Positions 18,101-26,727 of a DNA stretch of 64,000 nt are shown piece after piece. The first letter of the stretch is position 1. Each line of letters opens with the position of its first letter. Below the pieces are notes generated by a model, which was not told the origin of the DNA, searched no databases, and worked only from the letters and a program-made list of their open reading frames with translations. This DNA comes from Lentibacter algarum (GTDB lineage Bacteria; Pseudomonadota; Alphaproteobacteria; Rhodobacterales; Rhodobacteraceae), in NCBI RefSeq assembly GCF_018860975.1, contig NZ_JAHKQI010000009.1, forward strand, positions 237,055 through 301,054, in the 5' to 3' direction. A program made the position numbers and the translations under genes.

Positions 18101-18778
18101 TTGGGCAGGCGTAGCTGATCAACGATCGACCGCTTCTGTTGATCCGAGATTCCGGCGGAGTAGATCCCGTAGGTCAACCCGTTCTCAGAGCGTGCCGATT
18201 GATGGCCAACCAGAGACGCCGTCCAGTGCTCCGGGACGCCAGAGCGCTCGCACTGGGTTACGAACCACTTGCGAGTTGAGTGGAAGACCAACCCCTGTCG
18301 CTCCAACCCCAGGCGCTGCCTGAGAACAGCAAAGCGCTTCGTCACGTCGTTGACCTTCAGAGACGGGAACAGAGGCCCCTCAGAGGGCAGTCGGCGGAAC
18401 TCCTTGACCAGCCGAGGGTGCAACGGAACCTCTCGCTCCGCCGCATCGGTCTTTAACAGGCGAAGCCGATTGGGGCGCACTAGTAGAAACAAGCCCTGTT
18501 GACCCTTTTCGACCAGGTCGTCTCGGAGCAGGCCCGTCGCTTCCCCCGCTCTCAACCCCGACAACAAGCAAGTGACTAGCACGGAGCCCAAGACAGGGTC
18601 TCTCGCCGCAAGCAGAGCCTTCACCTCAGCGTCCGTTGGAGCCGCGTAGGGTTGCGGTTGGACCTTGCCGTCAAAGCGAACAGTCTTGAACGGGTTCTGC
18701 TCAAGAGACCCTTCATAGACCGCCCAGTTGAGGAAGTGGTTGCCCCTTCAAATAGGCATAGCGAATACGAGCAGACAT
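18097..18778 (-). pseudogene. Tyrosine recombinase (integrase), internally deleted
   Basis: The C-terminal catalytic domain is complete: within the last 175 codons, Arg25 in SGLRAGE, His115 and Arg118 in FHSTRKW, His141 in VGH and nucleophile Tyr155 in YGIYSAG. Upstream, the same frame reads GNHFLNWAVYEGSLEQNPFK and then meets TGA at about 18749. In a different frame a good AGGAGG site precedes ATG 18778, reading MSARIRYAYLKG, a typical integrase N-terminus. So the 5' end and the catalytic end survive, but the middle (well over 100 codons compared with usual ~330-440-residue integrases) is gone and the join is out of frame. The element is probably no longer self-mobile. The catalytic domain alone could still be made from GTG 18624. 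Confidence 0.85.
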
Positions 18779-18812
18779 AAGCCTCCTCCTTTCGTTTCTA
18801 GGATTGTGAGTT

Positions 18813-19001
18813 TTAAGTGGAGAGAACGCGCAGGATTTGCTCCAACGCAGGTTCTCCGTAAGCGCCCTTCAGAGGGCCAGTGAAGGCGAAACCGCCCACA
18901 CAATCTTCGTAGACTTCGGTGACTTGAAACTGATGCTCCGGCACGTCATCAAACGCGGCGACAATCAGAACGTCACCCTCTTGTAGGTGTCGCTCCGTGG
19001 A
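18813..19001 (-). pseudogene. Truncated small mobile-element protein
   Basis: The frame reads LQEGDVLIVAAFDDVPEHQF, then TEVYEDCVGGFAFTGPLKG and ends LEQILRVLST. It looks like the C-terminal two thirds of a small phage or plasmid protein of unknown function. The frame opens right after a TGA at 19002-19004 with no ATG, GTG or TTG near the expected start, so the N-terminus is probably lost. It directly abuts the 42-residue gene upstream. Confidence 0.5.
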
Positions 19002-19130
19002 TCAACTCAGCCAACTGACGATCGTCAACATGACGAACACAAGGAGCGCATCATCAACCAAGGTGGTCTTCTGAGCACGCGAGCGTGCCTTCTTAGGGGC
19101 AAGCAGGGCCTTCATAAGGTAGGACAGCAT
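19002..19130 (-). CDS. 42-residue single-span membrane protein
   Basis: The frame starts MLSYLMKALLAPKKARSRAQ and ends with a hydrophobic segment LLVFVMLTIVSWLS. GATGGAGG lies seven to eight bases before the ATG. A basic N-terminal half and a C-terminal membrane span suggest a small membrane-anchored protein. It sits at the head of the minus-strand island genes. Family and function are unknown. Confidence 0.55.
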   Translation of the reverse strand: MLSYLMKALLAPKKARSRAQKTTLVDDALLVFVMLTIVSWLS

Positions 19131-19546
19131 AGTAAACCTCCATCGTTGCTATCTTAATAGATACGGAGGTTTGCTCGGTTTTCTGGGGGGAGTGGGTGAC
19201 GGCCCTGAGCGGACCTTCGGCCGAGGACCTCGTCGCTATGCTGCGGCTTTGACATTTCTGACATTCGCTAAAAACCGAATTGCCAGTTATTTTCTTGCAG
19301 ACATTGCCGAGATGGGAGGTCGTTCGTCGCTTGTCTGTAGTCAGATAGACTTGGCACCATAAGGAGTTTCAAGTGATGTACATTGTTATCCGGCACGATG
19401 TGATGGGTTCGTACCTCAGTGACTAATGCGCGCCACAATCAGGACACTTTGTGCTTCGAGGGTTGGCTCAGTCGCCAGGTCATCTAAAGTGACGGAAACA
19501 GTCTTATTCGCAATTTTTGCTCTCACGTTCTGAAGGTATTGCCACA
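19131..19546. other. Island intergenic region between divergent genes
   Basis: These 416 bp separate the minus-strand element genes from the unknown plus-strand gene. A 63-codon frame at 19171-19362 has no ribosome-binding site or recognisable content. The region probably holds both promoters, but none could be assigned with confidence. Confidence 0.4.
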
Positions 19547-20662
19547 ATGATTTTTGCCCCGTCATTGGAACGCCTCGCCTCCGTCGGGACGAATGATTTC
19601 ACCGAGCAACAAGCGATCAGAAATGAATGGTCAGAGATTTTCGCAAAGGATTTCGACCATTTCGACAGTTTCTATGACCTCATTATCAACGCAAGCCAGA
19701 CCCTCTTGGACATAGAGCCGCCTTCACGGCAGCCCCATGCATTCACAAGGCAAAGCGCCGAGGTTTTTCTCTTCACAGCCTCGGACGCGGGCTATCTGGG
19801 CACCATTGGCTCAAAGCCCGCAATAGAAGAAAGCCTTGCACGGCACAATGAAACGATTTTGTCTTTGGTTGCTCAGATGACGGCAGCGGCAAAGCACCGA
19901 CAAGATCTTGCCTTGGCCGTGAACGCGCTCATGTCGCTGTATTTCTATCATATCTCGTATGGTGATGTTGGCAAAAGGTTATACGCTGATGTGGCACGCA
20001 TCATTCCCGATGCGGTGATGGCCTTTCCCGCGCAGGCATTCCCTTTCGCGCTCTTCCTGCTGTCCAATGGTGGGGATGCCGCCGAACGTATGAGCCGGAT
20101 CATGATTTTCCATGTGGTCCAGCGCGGGGACATTGCACATGAGCTCTGTCACGAGGTCGCCGAGGGCACGATAGACTTGCGCAGGGATTGCAAATGGCTG
20201 CGTGAGTTAGGCCCGGCAATCATGGGGCCTGTTGCGCGAGCTGTGCGCGACGAGCGCCCAGAACTATGCGACGTCTTTGTATCGGCCTTCGTTCTGGAAC
20301 CGCTCCTGTGCAACCCGCAGAGCCGCGAAGAACAGCTGGAACGCCTTGAAGCCGACCTTTCCATTCTACGTGCCCGCCTCCGGAGCTTTGAAAGATGGCT
20401 CAAGGCACCTACGCCCGTCACAGCGCAAGATATCCCTCTCGTCCTTGACATCGCGGAAAAGGAAAAGGATCTGGAGCGTGTCAAAAACGACTTTGACGCA
20501 TGGATGGCTGAACACTGGGATTTCGCCGTGCAACAGATCGCAACCCGGCCAGACAATCACGCCACACTTCAGGCGATCCGGGCCGGACTGTCTCCATTCC
20601 TCAGCACTGAGTTGGAACAACTTCTTTCAGATGCGGCCAAGGTGACACCGGACAAGGATTGA
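19547..20662 (+). CDS. Unrecognised island protein, 371 residues
   Basis: I do not recognise this protein. From ATG 19547 (GAAGG about ten bases upstream) it starts MIFAPSLERLASVGTNDFTE. A TTG at 19517 would add ten residues. It is soluble overall and rich in helix, with a moderately hydrophobic stretch around residues 155-185 (DAVMAFPAQAFPFALFLLSN) and a likely coiled coil around 270-345 (REEQLERLEADLSILRARLR, IAEKEKDLERVKNDFDAWM). No catalytic motif is evident. It is the only substantial plus-strand gene between attachment-like copies 2 and 3, so it is the island's cargo. Anti-phage or regulatory cargo is conceivable, but nothing in the sequence shows it. Confidence 0.65.
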   Translation: MIFAPSLERLASVGTNDFTEQQAIRNEWSEIFAKDFDHFDSFYDLIINASQTLLDIEPPSRQPHAFTRQSAEVFLFTASDAGYLGTIGSKPAIEESLARHNETILSLVAQMTAAAKHRQDLALAVNALMSLYFYHISYGDVGKRLYADVARIIPDAVMAFPAQAFPFALFLLSNGGDAAERMSRIMIFHVVQRGDIAHELCHEVAEGTIDLRRDCKWLRELGPAIMGPVARAVRDERPELCDVFVSAFVLEPLLCNPQSREEQLERLEADLSILRARLRSFERWLKAPTPVTAQDIPLVLDIAEKEKDLERVKNDFDAWMAEHWDFAVQQIATRPDNHATLQAIRAGLSPFLSTELEQLLSDAAKVTPDKD

Positions 20663-20927
20663 AAGGCTACGTTTGATATTTTGAAAGACGATTGCCGAAT
20701 TTTCTATTGCAGCGAAAGACCGCTTCCCGCCCATGTCCACTACCAGCCCACGCCCGCAGCCCTCCGACCGCCTCTCACTCAGCTATCGCTGTGCTTTGGC
20801 CAATCCGCCCCATGCTCACTCCGCTCCAACTCGCGTTGCTCCTCGTTCGCTCCGTTCCGCCCCAGTAACCGCCCCAGTTTGTCCCGGCAGTCAGAAAAGC
20901 CTAGCGTTGCCATCGGTCGGCAAGGAC

Positions 20928-21029
20928 TCCTACCATCCCAGCCAGCTCTCTCAGTCAGTAAGTTAACAAGACACTCAGGGCTTCCCTGCTGGTCTAGAAC
21001 CCCACGTTATGCCCCAGTTTCTGCCCCTG
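20928..21029 (+). repeat. Attachment-like repeat, copy 3 (diverged, direct relative to copy 1)
   Basis: It begins with the same 17 bases as the tRNA-Gln end (TCCTACCATCCCAGCCA) and stays roughly 80% similar to copy 1 through GTTATGCCCCAGTTTC. Its orientation is that of copy 1, so the two could be the left and right ends of an element of about 4.3 kb. The upstream 60 bp resemble the sequence beyond copy 2 (shared GTAACCGCCCCAGT and GGCAAGGACTCC). Confidence 0.8.
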
Positions 21030-21042
21030 CTAGAGGGACGCC

Positions 21043-21211
21043 TTCCCTTTGCTAGTGGAGGGGGTTCTATGGGGGTGGGTAATAGGTATAAGTAATGAAT
21101 AGAGAGCGGAGGGAAGAGACCCAAGTTCCTTCCTACCCGCCCAACCTAACCTAACCTAGAGGAAAAGGGGGAAGAAGTGGCAGAGATAGAGAACTCCTGG
21201 CACTCCCGCCC
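21043..21211 (+). repeat. Long inverted repeat, left arm
   Basis: These 169 bp match the reverse complement of 23506-23669 with two substitutions and one 5-bp difference: CCTAA occurs three times here and twice in the other arm. The arm begins 13 bp after attachment-like copy 3. Together the arms enclose the membrane-protein/ClpP-like gene pair. Confidence 0.9.
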
Positions 21212-21317
21212 ATAGACGACAGATATGATTCATTAAACCATCGCGTCGAGTTAAAGATGCGCGACGTTGGACATTTACGATGTTAAGGTTTGTTAACACA
21301 TATGGAGAGCGCTGTTT

Positions 21318-22610
21318 ATGACTGTTTCGAAGGACCGGCTTACTGTTGCAGAGGCCAAAGGGCTGCGCACAGCAAAGGAACTTGAGGGCCATCTTGCCTG
21401 GCTTGATACATTTACGCCTGCCGCGCTCGGCGTGCTTGCGATTGCCTCGGGGATTTATACCTATCTCGGTGTTTCCTCCTTGCTGGAAGACAACGGCGCC
21501 GTTTCGTTCTTTGCGGCTGTGGCTTACTCTATTGCTGTCTCGGTCGGAATTTTTGTTTTCTGGAGTTATATGCTGCGGTTGCTGCCTGCCATGCGAACTG
21601 CGGGGGGCTTTATCGGACTTACTGTCGCCACGATGGTCGGCTCGCTTGCTATCATTGCGATGTCGAGCTGGTTAAATGCGGCGGCACTTGCAGGCTCTGC
21701 CGCTGTTGAGCAGCATTTGGAAAACACGGTCAGGGATTATCAGAGCGCGCTTGAGCAGGCGCATGACATTGCGCTGAGCGGCCAATCTCTCGGGCGGGAA
21801 GTTGAGCGCGCGCGGCAAAGTTTTGATGCACTGGCAGAGCTCGAGCAATCGGGCGAACTTTCTGGTGCGGCAGGGCGTGGTGCGGTCTTTCGGGTTTTGA
21901 AGCAAAAGTCAGAAGAGCTGAAAAATCTTGAAGACCAGATTGCCACGCAGCAGCCGTTGATTGACGAAGCCTTCGAAGACGGAAACAGGATCCTTGCGCG
22001 GATGCGCGAGCTTACCGTGGCGGCGGGTCCTGTTGACATGCGTTCGGTGCGCTTCTCTGAGGAAAGCGTAAAACTCGCGGGCGTGGTTTCGCAGCTCAAC
22101 CAATATAGCGTTGCGACACTTGTGGCGCGGGCGGCGGAAGACTTGCCAGCATCTGTTGTGTTGCCCGAGCTTGACGGGCGCAATTCATCAGTCCGCGATG
22201 CGCAATCGGCCACGATTGACTCGGTTCTTGATGCGCTCGACCAGCGCAGCAAGTCACTGAAGAACGCGGCGGATGCTGTGCTGGAGATCGAGGCGCCTAT
22301 AGAGACCGCTTACAACCCGATCTCGGCGGCGGATGCTGTAATCCGATATGCGGGGAATTTTGTACCATCATGGGCGGGGGCGATAGCGATTGACCTATTG
22401 CCTGCGATTCTTGTTTTTGTGCTGGCCGTAACCCAGACAGCGATAAGAAACGGGCGCGATGGGATGAGCATTGAAGACACGCTCACATTGGCTGACCTTC
22501 GGGCTGCGATTAACGCGATGAAAGATGTCGAAATGACGATGGGCGCGGCGGATGCTGCGATGCATGAACGCACCGCGAAGCTTGAAGACGGCAAACCGGA
22601 CAAGAGCTGA
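21318..22610 (+). CDS. Multi-span membrane protein with a long coiled-coil insert
   Basis: The 430 residues have three hydrophobic spans near residues 33-52, 62-84 and 95-116, and a fourth near 350-372 (WAGAIAIDLLPAILVFVLAV). Between the third and fourth lies about 220 residues of charged, helical, coiled-coil-like sequence. I do not recognise a named family. The stop overlaps the next ATG as TGATG, so it is made with the ClpP-like protein and the two probably work together at the inner membrane. Both sit between the arms of the 165-bp inverted repeat. Confidence 0.75.
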   Translation: MTVSKDRLTVAEAKGLRTAKELEGHLAWLDTFTPAALGVLAIASGIYTYLGVSSLLEDNGAVSFFAAVAYSIAVSVGIFVFWSYMLRLLPAMRTAGGFIGLTVATMVGSLAIIAMSSWLNAAALAGSAAVEQHLENTVRDYQSALEQAHDIALSGQSLGREVERARQSFDALAELEQSGELSGAAGRGAVFRVLKQKSEELKNLEDQIATQQPLIDEAFEDGNRILARMRELTVAAGPVDMRSVRFSEESVKLAGVVSQLNQYSVATLVARAAEDLPASVVLPELDGRNSSVRDAQSATIDSVLDALDQRSKSLKNAADAVLEIEAPIETAYNPISAADAVIRYAGNFVPSWAGAIAIDLLPAILVFVLAVTQTAIRNGRDGMSIEDTLTLADLRAAINAMKDVEMTMGAADAAMHERTAKLEDGKPDKS

Positions 22611-23389
22611 TGCGTTATTTGCCGCAGATAGACGCGAAGAGTGGGCTGAAATATGTGCTGCTGTTGCAGCTTGCTCTTGCAGGCTTGCTTATAGCGACGC
22701 AGATTTTCGGGATCATGCCGAAGTTGTATGAGGAGAAGGTCGAGCTGCCCAATGGGCCGGTTTCACCTGGCGACCAACGGCGGGAATACAGAACCGACCG
22801 TTCCTTGCCTGGCCTTGTGACTCAGGACGGGCCAGCCGACCTTTCCATGCCAGACAAGTTTGACAACCGCTTGCGGTTTGAAGTGATGGTTGTGGAAGGC
22901 AAGGGCAATGTGTTGCTTGTTACAGGGCAGATTGATGAGGGCGCAGCGCAGCGTTTTGAGGAGCAGCTTGCGGATATGCCTGCAAAGCCCGACCTGATTG
23001 CGCTGCATAGCCCCGGGGGGCTCGTTCAGGAAGCTCAACAGATCGGACGGACTATCAGGGTGAAAGAGCTGCCAACGGCTGTTCTTAAGGGGGGTGTTTG
23101 TGCCTCCTCCTGCCCTTACGTTCTGGCTGGCGGACTGGACCGGGCTGTTTCTCGGCAAGGGATCGTGGGGCTGCACCAGCATTATTATGATCAACCTGGA
23201 TATATGCCTGTGATGTTCGCGGTCGAAAGCATTCAGACGGGCCAAGGTGAAACGATGGAGTATCTCGTTGAGATGGGAGTGGACCCGTCGATCATGGTTT
23301 ACTCGCTCAAGACACCGCCCGAGCAGATCTATGCGTTGGTTGAGGAAGAGTTGATCGAAACGCGTATTGCGACAAAAATCGTGGATTGA
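22610..23389 (+). CDS. Membrane-anchored ClpP-like (COG3904-type) protein
   Basis: The 259 residues start with a signal anchor near residues 13-36 (YVLLLQLALAGLLIATQIFG). The rest is a ClpP/crotonase-like fold in the periplasm. DLIALHSPGG at 128-137 supplies the oxyanion region. GVCASSCPYVLAGG at 162-175 contains the probable nucleophile Ser166 between two cysteines, and HQHY near 189 offers a His. This CASxC arrangement is what I associate with COG3904 proteins, whose substrates are not established. It is coupled to the preceding membrane protein. Proteolysis or peptide handling at the envelope is inferred, not shown. Confidence 0.8.
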   Translation: MRYLPQIDAKSGLKYVLLLQLALAGLLIATQIFGIMPKLYEEKVELPNGPVSPGDQRREYRTDRSLPGLVTQDGPADLSMPDKFDNRLRFEVMVVEGKGNVLLVTGQIDEGAAQRFEEQLADMPAKPDLIALHSPGGLVQEAQQIGRTIRVKELPTAVLKGGVCASSCPYVLAGGLDRAVSRQGIVGLHQHYYDQPGYMPVMFAVESIQTGQGETMEYLVEMGVDPSIMVYSLKTPPEQIYALVEEELIETRIATKIVD

Positions 23390-23505
23390 CGGTTTTGAAA
23401 CGCAGGCAAGCTCATCTTTGGAGAAGCTCATCACGACATATGAGGTGATCACGCTGACTTGGGGAGTGTCCCGAGCATGTTTGCTTGAAACAGTTTCGGC
23501 CCTCG

Positions 23506-23669
23506 GGGCGGGAGTGCCAGGAGTTCTCTATCTCTGCCACTTCTTCCCCCTTTTCCTCTAGGTTAGGTTGGGCAGGTAGGAAGGAACTTGGGTCTCTTCC
23601 CTCCGCTTTCTATTCATTACTTATACCTATTACCCACCCCCATAGAACCCCCTCCACTAGCAAAGGGAA
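23506..23669 (-). repeat. Long inverted repeat, right arm
   Basis: Reverse complement of 21043-21211 with two substitutions and one CCTAA unit fewer. The arm ends at CAAAGGGAA. Unlike the left arm, no attachment-like sequence follows. The next stretch, 23670-23978, shows no convincing gene on either strand and seems to be the island boundary. Confidence 0.9.
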
Positions 23670-23978
23670 CGGGCAGTTTCCAGACCTTCGCCGAAGTGGC
23701 AAACTGTTGGGTGTGATATTGGCAAAGCAGCCATTCAACACATGAGTATTGCAAACTGCCAATCAATGGCTGCAGCGAGTGTTCTTCCACAGCTGCCGCT
23801 AGAATTCGAAAAACATAAGACTGCGTATCCTGATCGGTTGTGCCCCGGGCGCCTAAATTGAAGTCATCTAAGATGCACAGGCTTCGTCGCAGCAGCATAC
23901 CCGCGAATACCGCACAGTCACGAAGCCATCGTGATCCTAAAACTGACACCCAACAACACGTTCGCGCCAAACTTAATT

Positions 23979-25622
23979 TCAGAGCGCCTCGCGCGACGGT
24001 CTTGTATTCTCTTTAGCTTGATCCAGAACTTCGCTCAGCTCGTCCTCGTTGCGATAGCCGATCAAGATGCCCGCTTTGGCTTCGCCCAAAACAGCATCTC
24101 GTGCGGCGATTTGGGCATCCGAAATAGTTGTGCGTTGTGACGTCCGCCGCGCCCAATCAAAGAACAGGCGTTCAAGCCGCGCCGCTTCATCACTATGCGC
24201 TGGGTCTGCGCCCAGATCGGTTAATTCGTCCGGGTCTGCCTTCAGGTCAAAGAGCATGGGGCGAAACCCTTCTGCAAAGACGTATTTCCACTGCCCGTCA
24301 AACAGCATCGTCAGCTTGGCATCCTTAACCTCGACGCCAAGCCGTTTGCGCACGTCGCGCATCGAGTAATCATACTCAGATACCGCAAAGTCTCGCACTT
24401 TATCTTGCGTCCCATGCAAGACGGGCCGCAGCGAGATGCCTTCAATGATATGGGGCACCTCAGCACCGCCGAAATAATCGAGAATCGTCGGGACAACATC
24501 AATCGCCTCAACCAAAGCCGAGGATTTCAGCCCGCGGGTTGCATCTGCCTCGGGGCTCGGATCAACGACGATCAGCGGGATGCGCGACGAAGCGTCGTGG
24601 AACAACTCCTTTTCGCCCATCCAGTGGTCACCAAGATAATCGCCATGATCGGAGGTGAAGACAATCATCGTCTCCTCGGCAATCCCTTGTTCATCGACAA
24701 AATCCATCAGGCGGCCGATCTGATCATCGAGTTGTTTGATCAGCCCCATGTAGGCGGTCAGGACACGGGTGCGGGCGGTGTCGTCGCTAAAGGCGCGCGA
24801 CACGCGTTCTTCCATAAAGGCGCCGTAGACTGGGTGGGGATCGGCTTTTTCTGCCGCATTGCGCACCGGATCGAGATGCGTCTCTGGGCCATACATATCA
24901 TGATAGGGAGCAGGCACGATATAGGGCCAGTGCGGCTTGATATAGCTCAGGTGCAGGCACCATGGCGTGTCTCCGGCCTCGCGGATGAAATCCATCGCGC
25001 GTCCGGTGATGTAGGGCGTTTCGCTCTCCTCGTCAGCGGCGCGTGCGGGTTTATCGGCATTGTCCAGAAACCAGCCGTTCAAGATGTTGCCGTCTGCGTC
25101 TTCGGCGCTGTTTGCGACACTTTGCCAAGGGTTGTCGTCTGGCCAGCCACGCTCTTTCATGTGGTCGTCATAGGCCTTGTTGCGCGCGTAGCGCGGGCCG
25201 TCAGGGTGCAGCCCGTCGTCGCGCTCAAAAGGCTCAAAGCCGCATTCCGAGACCAACACGCCAATCTCGCTATCGGGCGCCAACCCAAGGCGGCGCATAC
25301 CTTCAACATCGGCAGTCATGTGGGTTTTGCCGCAGAGCGCTGTTCGCACTCCGAGTGGGCGGAGATGATCGCCCAGCGTCATTTCACCCACCTTCAGCGG
25401 GATGTTGTTCCAGGTGGAACCATGTGAACCGGCGTAACGTCCGGTGTAAAAAGACATGCGCGAGGGGCCGCAGATCGGGGATTGCACATAGGCTCGGTCA
25501 AATAGAACGCCGCGCTTTGCCAGCGCATCGATATGTGGTGTGTGCAGATGCGGGTGTCCGGTGCACGAAAGGTAATCCCACCGGAGTTGATCACACATGA
25601 TAAAAAGAACGTTCTTGGGCAT
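23979..25622 (-). CDS. Cytoplasmic sulfatase / phosphonate monoester hydrolase-like enzyme
   Basis: This is predicted to hydrolyse a sulfate or phosphonate monoester. From ATG 25622 it has 547 residues and no signal peptide. The formylglycine site is SPICGPSRMSFYTGR with Cys51. Metal-site residues lie in LFIMCDQLRWDYL and later in IVFTSDHGDYLGDH. The stretches HLSYIKPHWPYIVPAPYHDM and SEYDYSMRDV resemble phosphonate monoester hydrolases/arylsulfatases more than choline sulfatases. It lies 54 bp after the TAXI binding-protein gene, on the same strand. An intracellular enzyme next to an importer implies that the intact ester is taken up and cleaved inside. A longer start at 25661 is possible. 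The substrate is unknown. Confidence 0.88.
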   Translation of the reverse strand: MPKNVLFIMCDQLRWDYLSCTGHPHLHTPHIDALAKRGVLFDRAYVQSPICGPSRMSFYTGRYAGSHGSTWNNIPLKVGEMTLGDHLRPLGVRTALCGKTHMTADVEGMRRLGLAPDSEIGVLVSECGFEPFERDDGLHPDGPRYARNKAYDDHMKERGWPDDNPWQSVANSAEDADGNILNGWFLDNADKPARAADEESETPYITGRAMDFIREAGDTPWCLHLSYIKPHWPYIVPAPYHDMYGPETHLDPVRNAAEKADPHPVYGAFMEERVSRAFSDDTARTRVLTAYMGLIKQLDDQIGRLMDFVDEQGIAEETMIVFTSDHGDYLGDHWMGEKELFHDASSRIPLIVVDPSPEADATRGLKSSALVEAIDVVPTILDYFGGAEVPHIIEGISLRPVLHGTQDKVRDFAVSEYDYSMRDVRKRLGVEVKDAKLTMLFDGQWKYVFAEGFRPMLFDLKADPDELTDLGADPAHSDEAARLERLFFDWARRTSQRTTISDAQIAARDAVLGEAKAGILIGYRNEDELSEVLDQAKENTRPSREAL

Positions 25623-25676
25623 TGGGAGAATTACCTGAAGTGGTGGCCGGGGTGCTATCACCCCGACCAGTTTCGT

Positions 25677-26708
25677 TTACATGCGAGCGGTGTCAGGGAT
25701 TGTCACGCCCAGCTCTTCAAGCGCGCGCAAGGCACCTGGGTGCAGAGGCATGTTGATGTCAGCGACAGCTGCTTCCGGATTGACCGCCTTAAGCCATGGT
25801 GCGCTTTCGCCCATCTCGGCAACGCCAGCGAAGAAGGCTTTGGTCATCTCGTAGACCATCGCCTCGTCTGCGCTTTCATTCGTCACGATGCCGACGGTGA
25901 CACGCAGTGTCGTCGTGTCGCTGTCGTTCGTCTGGTTGTCGCCATAGACACCAGCGGGCAAAACACCCAAGCCAAAGCCGGGACGGTTGACCAGCGCCTT
26001 GACTCCTTCGGCTTCAAGCTTGTCCGCGGGGATGCCGAGGAAGCGAACTTCGTTTGTCACAGCGATCTGAGTCAGCACAGGGCTCGGCGCGTTTGTCGGG
26101 TTGCAATAGACGTCGAGGTTGCCATCCTGAAACGAAGCCGCTGCTGCGTCCCAGCCGAATTTTACCGCTTCATAGTCTTTGCCCGCCTCGAGGCCTGCAA
26201 CAGCCTTGAAAAGACGCTCCATTGTAGAGTAAGCCGCACCTCCTGGTGGGCCGAGAAAAACACGCTTGCCGCGCACATCCTCCATCGAGGTGATGCCTGA
26301 AGATTCGTAGGTCGCAATGTGATAAACGCCCATCGGGAAGTTCAACACAGCGCGCAATTTCTTGGCCAGTTCCGGCGCCTGATCCATCTTCGCAAACATT
26401 GCTTTTTGATTGGACATCAAGGCCTGCAACGCAGGAGACGTCATGCAAAACGCTGTCTTTCCCTGTGCAACTTCCAGAACGTGGCGTGTGGCAGCCCCTG
26501 TTGCGTTGACCTGAATCTCGTAGTCAGGCAGCTCGCGATTGATGATATTGGCGAAGGTCGTCATCACAAGGTTCGGGGTGGTGCCCGGGCCAAGAGTTGA
26601 CATCCGCAGCAGTTCTTTTGCCATGGCCGCGCGCGGCAATACTGCGAGTGCTGAAGCTGCAACAGCGCTTGCCAGCACCGAGCGGCGGTTGAGGTTTGTC
26701 GTTTTCAT
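25677..26708 (-). CDS. TAXI-family TRAP transporter solute-binding protein
   Basis: This is the periplasmic receptor of the TRAP transporter encoded just upstream. The 343 residues begin with a twin-arginine-like signal (NRRSVLASAVAASALAVLPR). TLGPGTTPNLVMTTFANIIN and GAATRHVLEVAQGKTAFCMT match the TAXI family. GKRVFLGPPGGAAYSTMERL lies in the middle. The gene starts 19 bp after the permease stop and is followed by the sulfatase gene, so its ligand is probably the sulfatase substrate or a related compound. TAXI proteins are usually paired with a fused permease, as here. Confidence 0.92.
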   Translation of the reverse strand: MKTTNLNRRSVLASAVAASALAVLPRAAMAKELLRMSTLGPGTTPNLVMTTFANIINRELPDYEIQVNATGAATRHVLEVAQGKTAFCMTSPALQALMSNQKAMFAKMDQAPELAKKLRAVLNFPMGVYHIATYESSGITSMEDVRGKRVFLGPPGGAAYSTMERLFKAVAGLEAGKDYEAVKFGWDAAAASFQDGNLDVYCNPTNAPSPVLTQIAVTNEVRFLGIPADKLEAEGVKALVNRPGFGLGVLPAGVYGDNQTNDSDTTTLRVTVGIVTNESADEAMVYEMTKAFFAGVAEMGESAPWLKAVNPEAAVADINMPLHPGALRALEELGVTIPDTARM

Positions 26709-26727
26709 GGATTGGTCCTCCCTGTTG

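Noticed and set aside
21121..21160. CCTAA repeats as a CRISPR or telomere-like array
   Set aside because: Only two to three five-base units occur, with no spacers. They are just a copy-number difference between the two inverted-repeat arms.
23670..23978. A 117-codon minus-strand frame (23617-23970)
   Set aside because: It partly reads the right inverted-repeat arm, has no family features and no ribosome-binding site.
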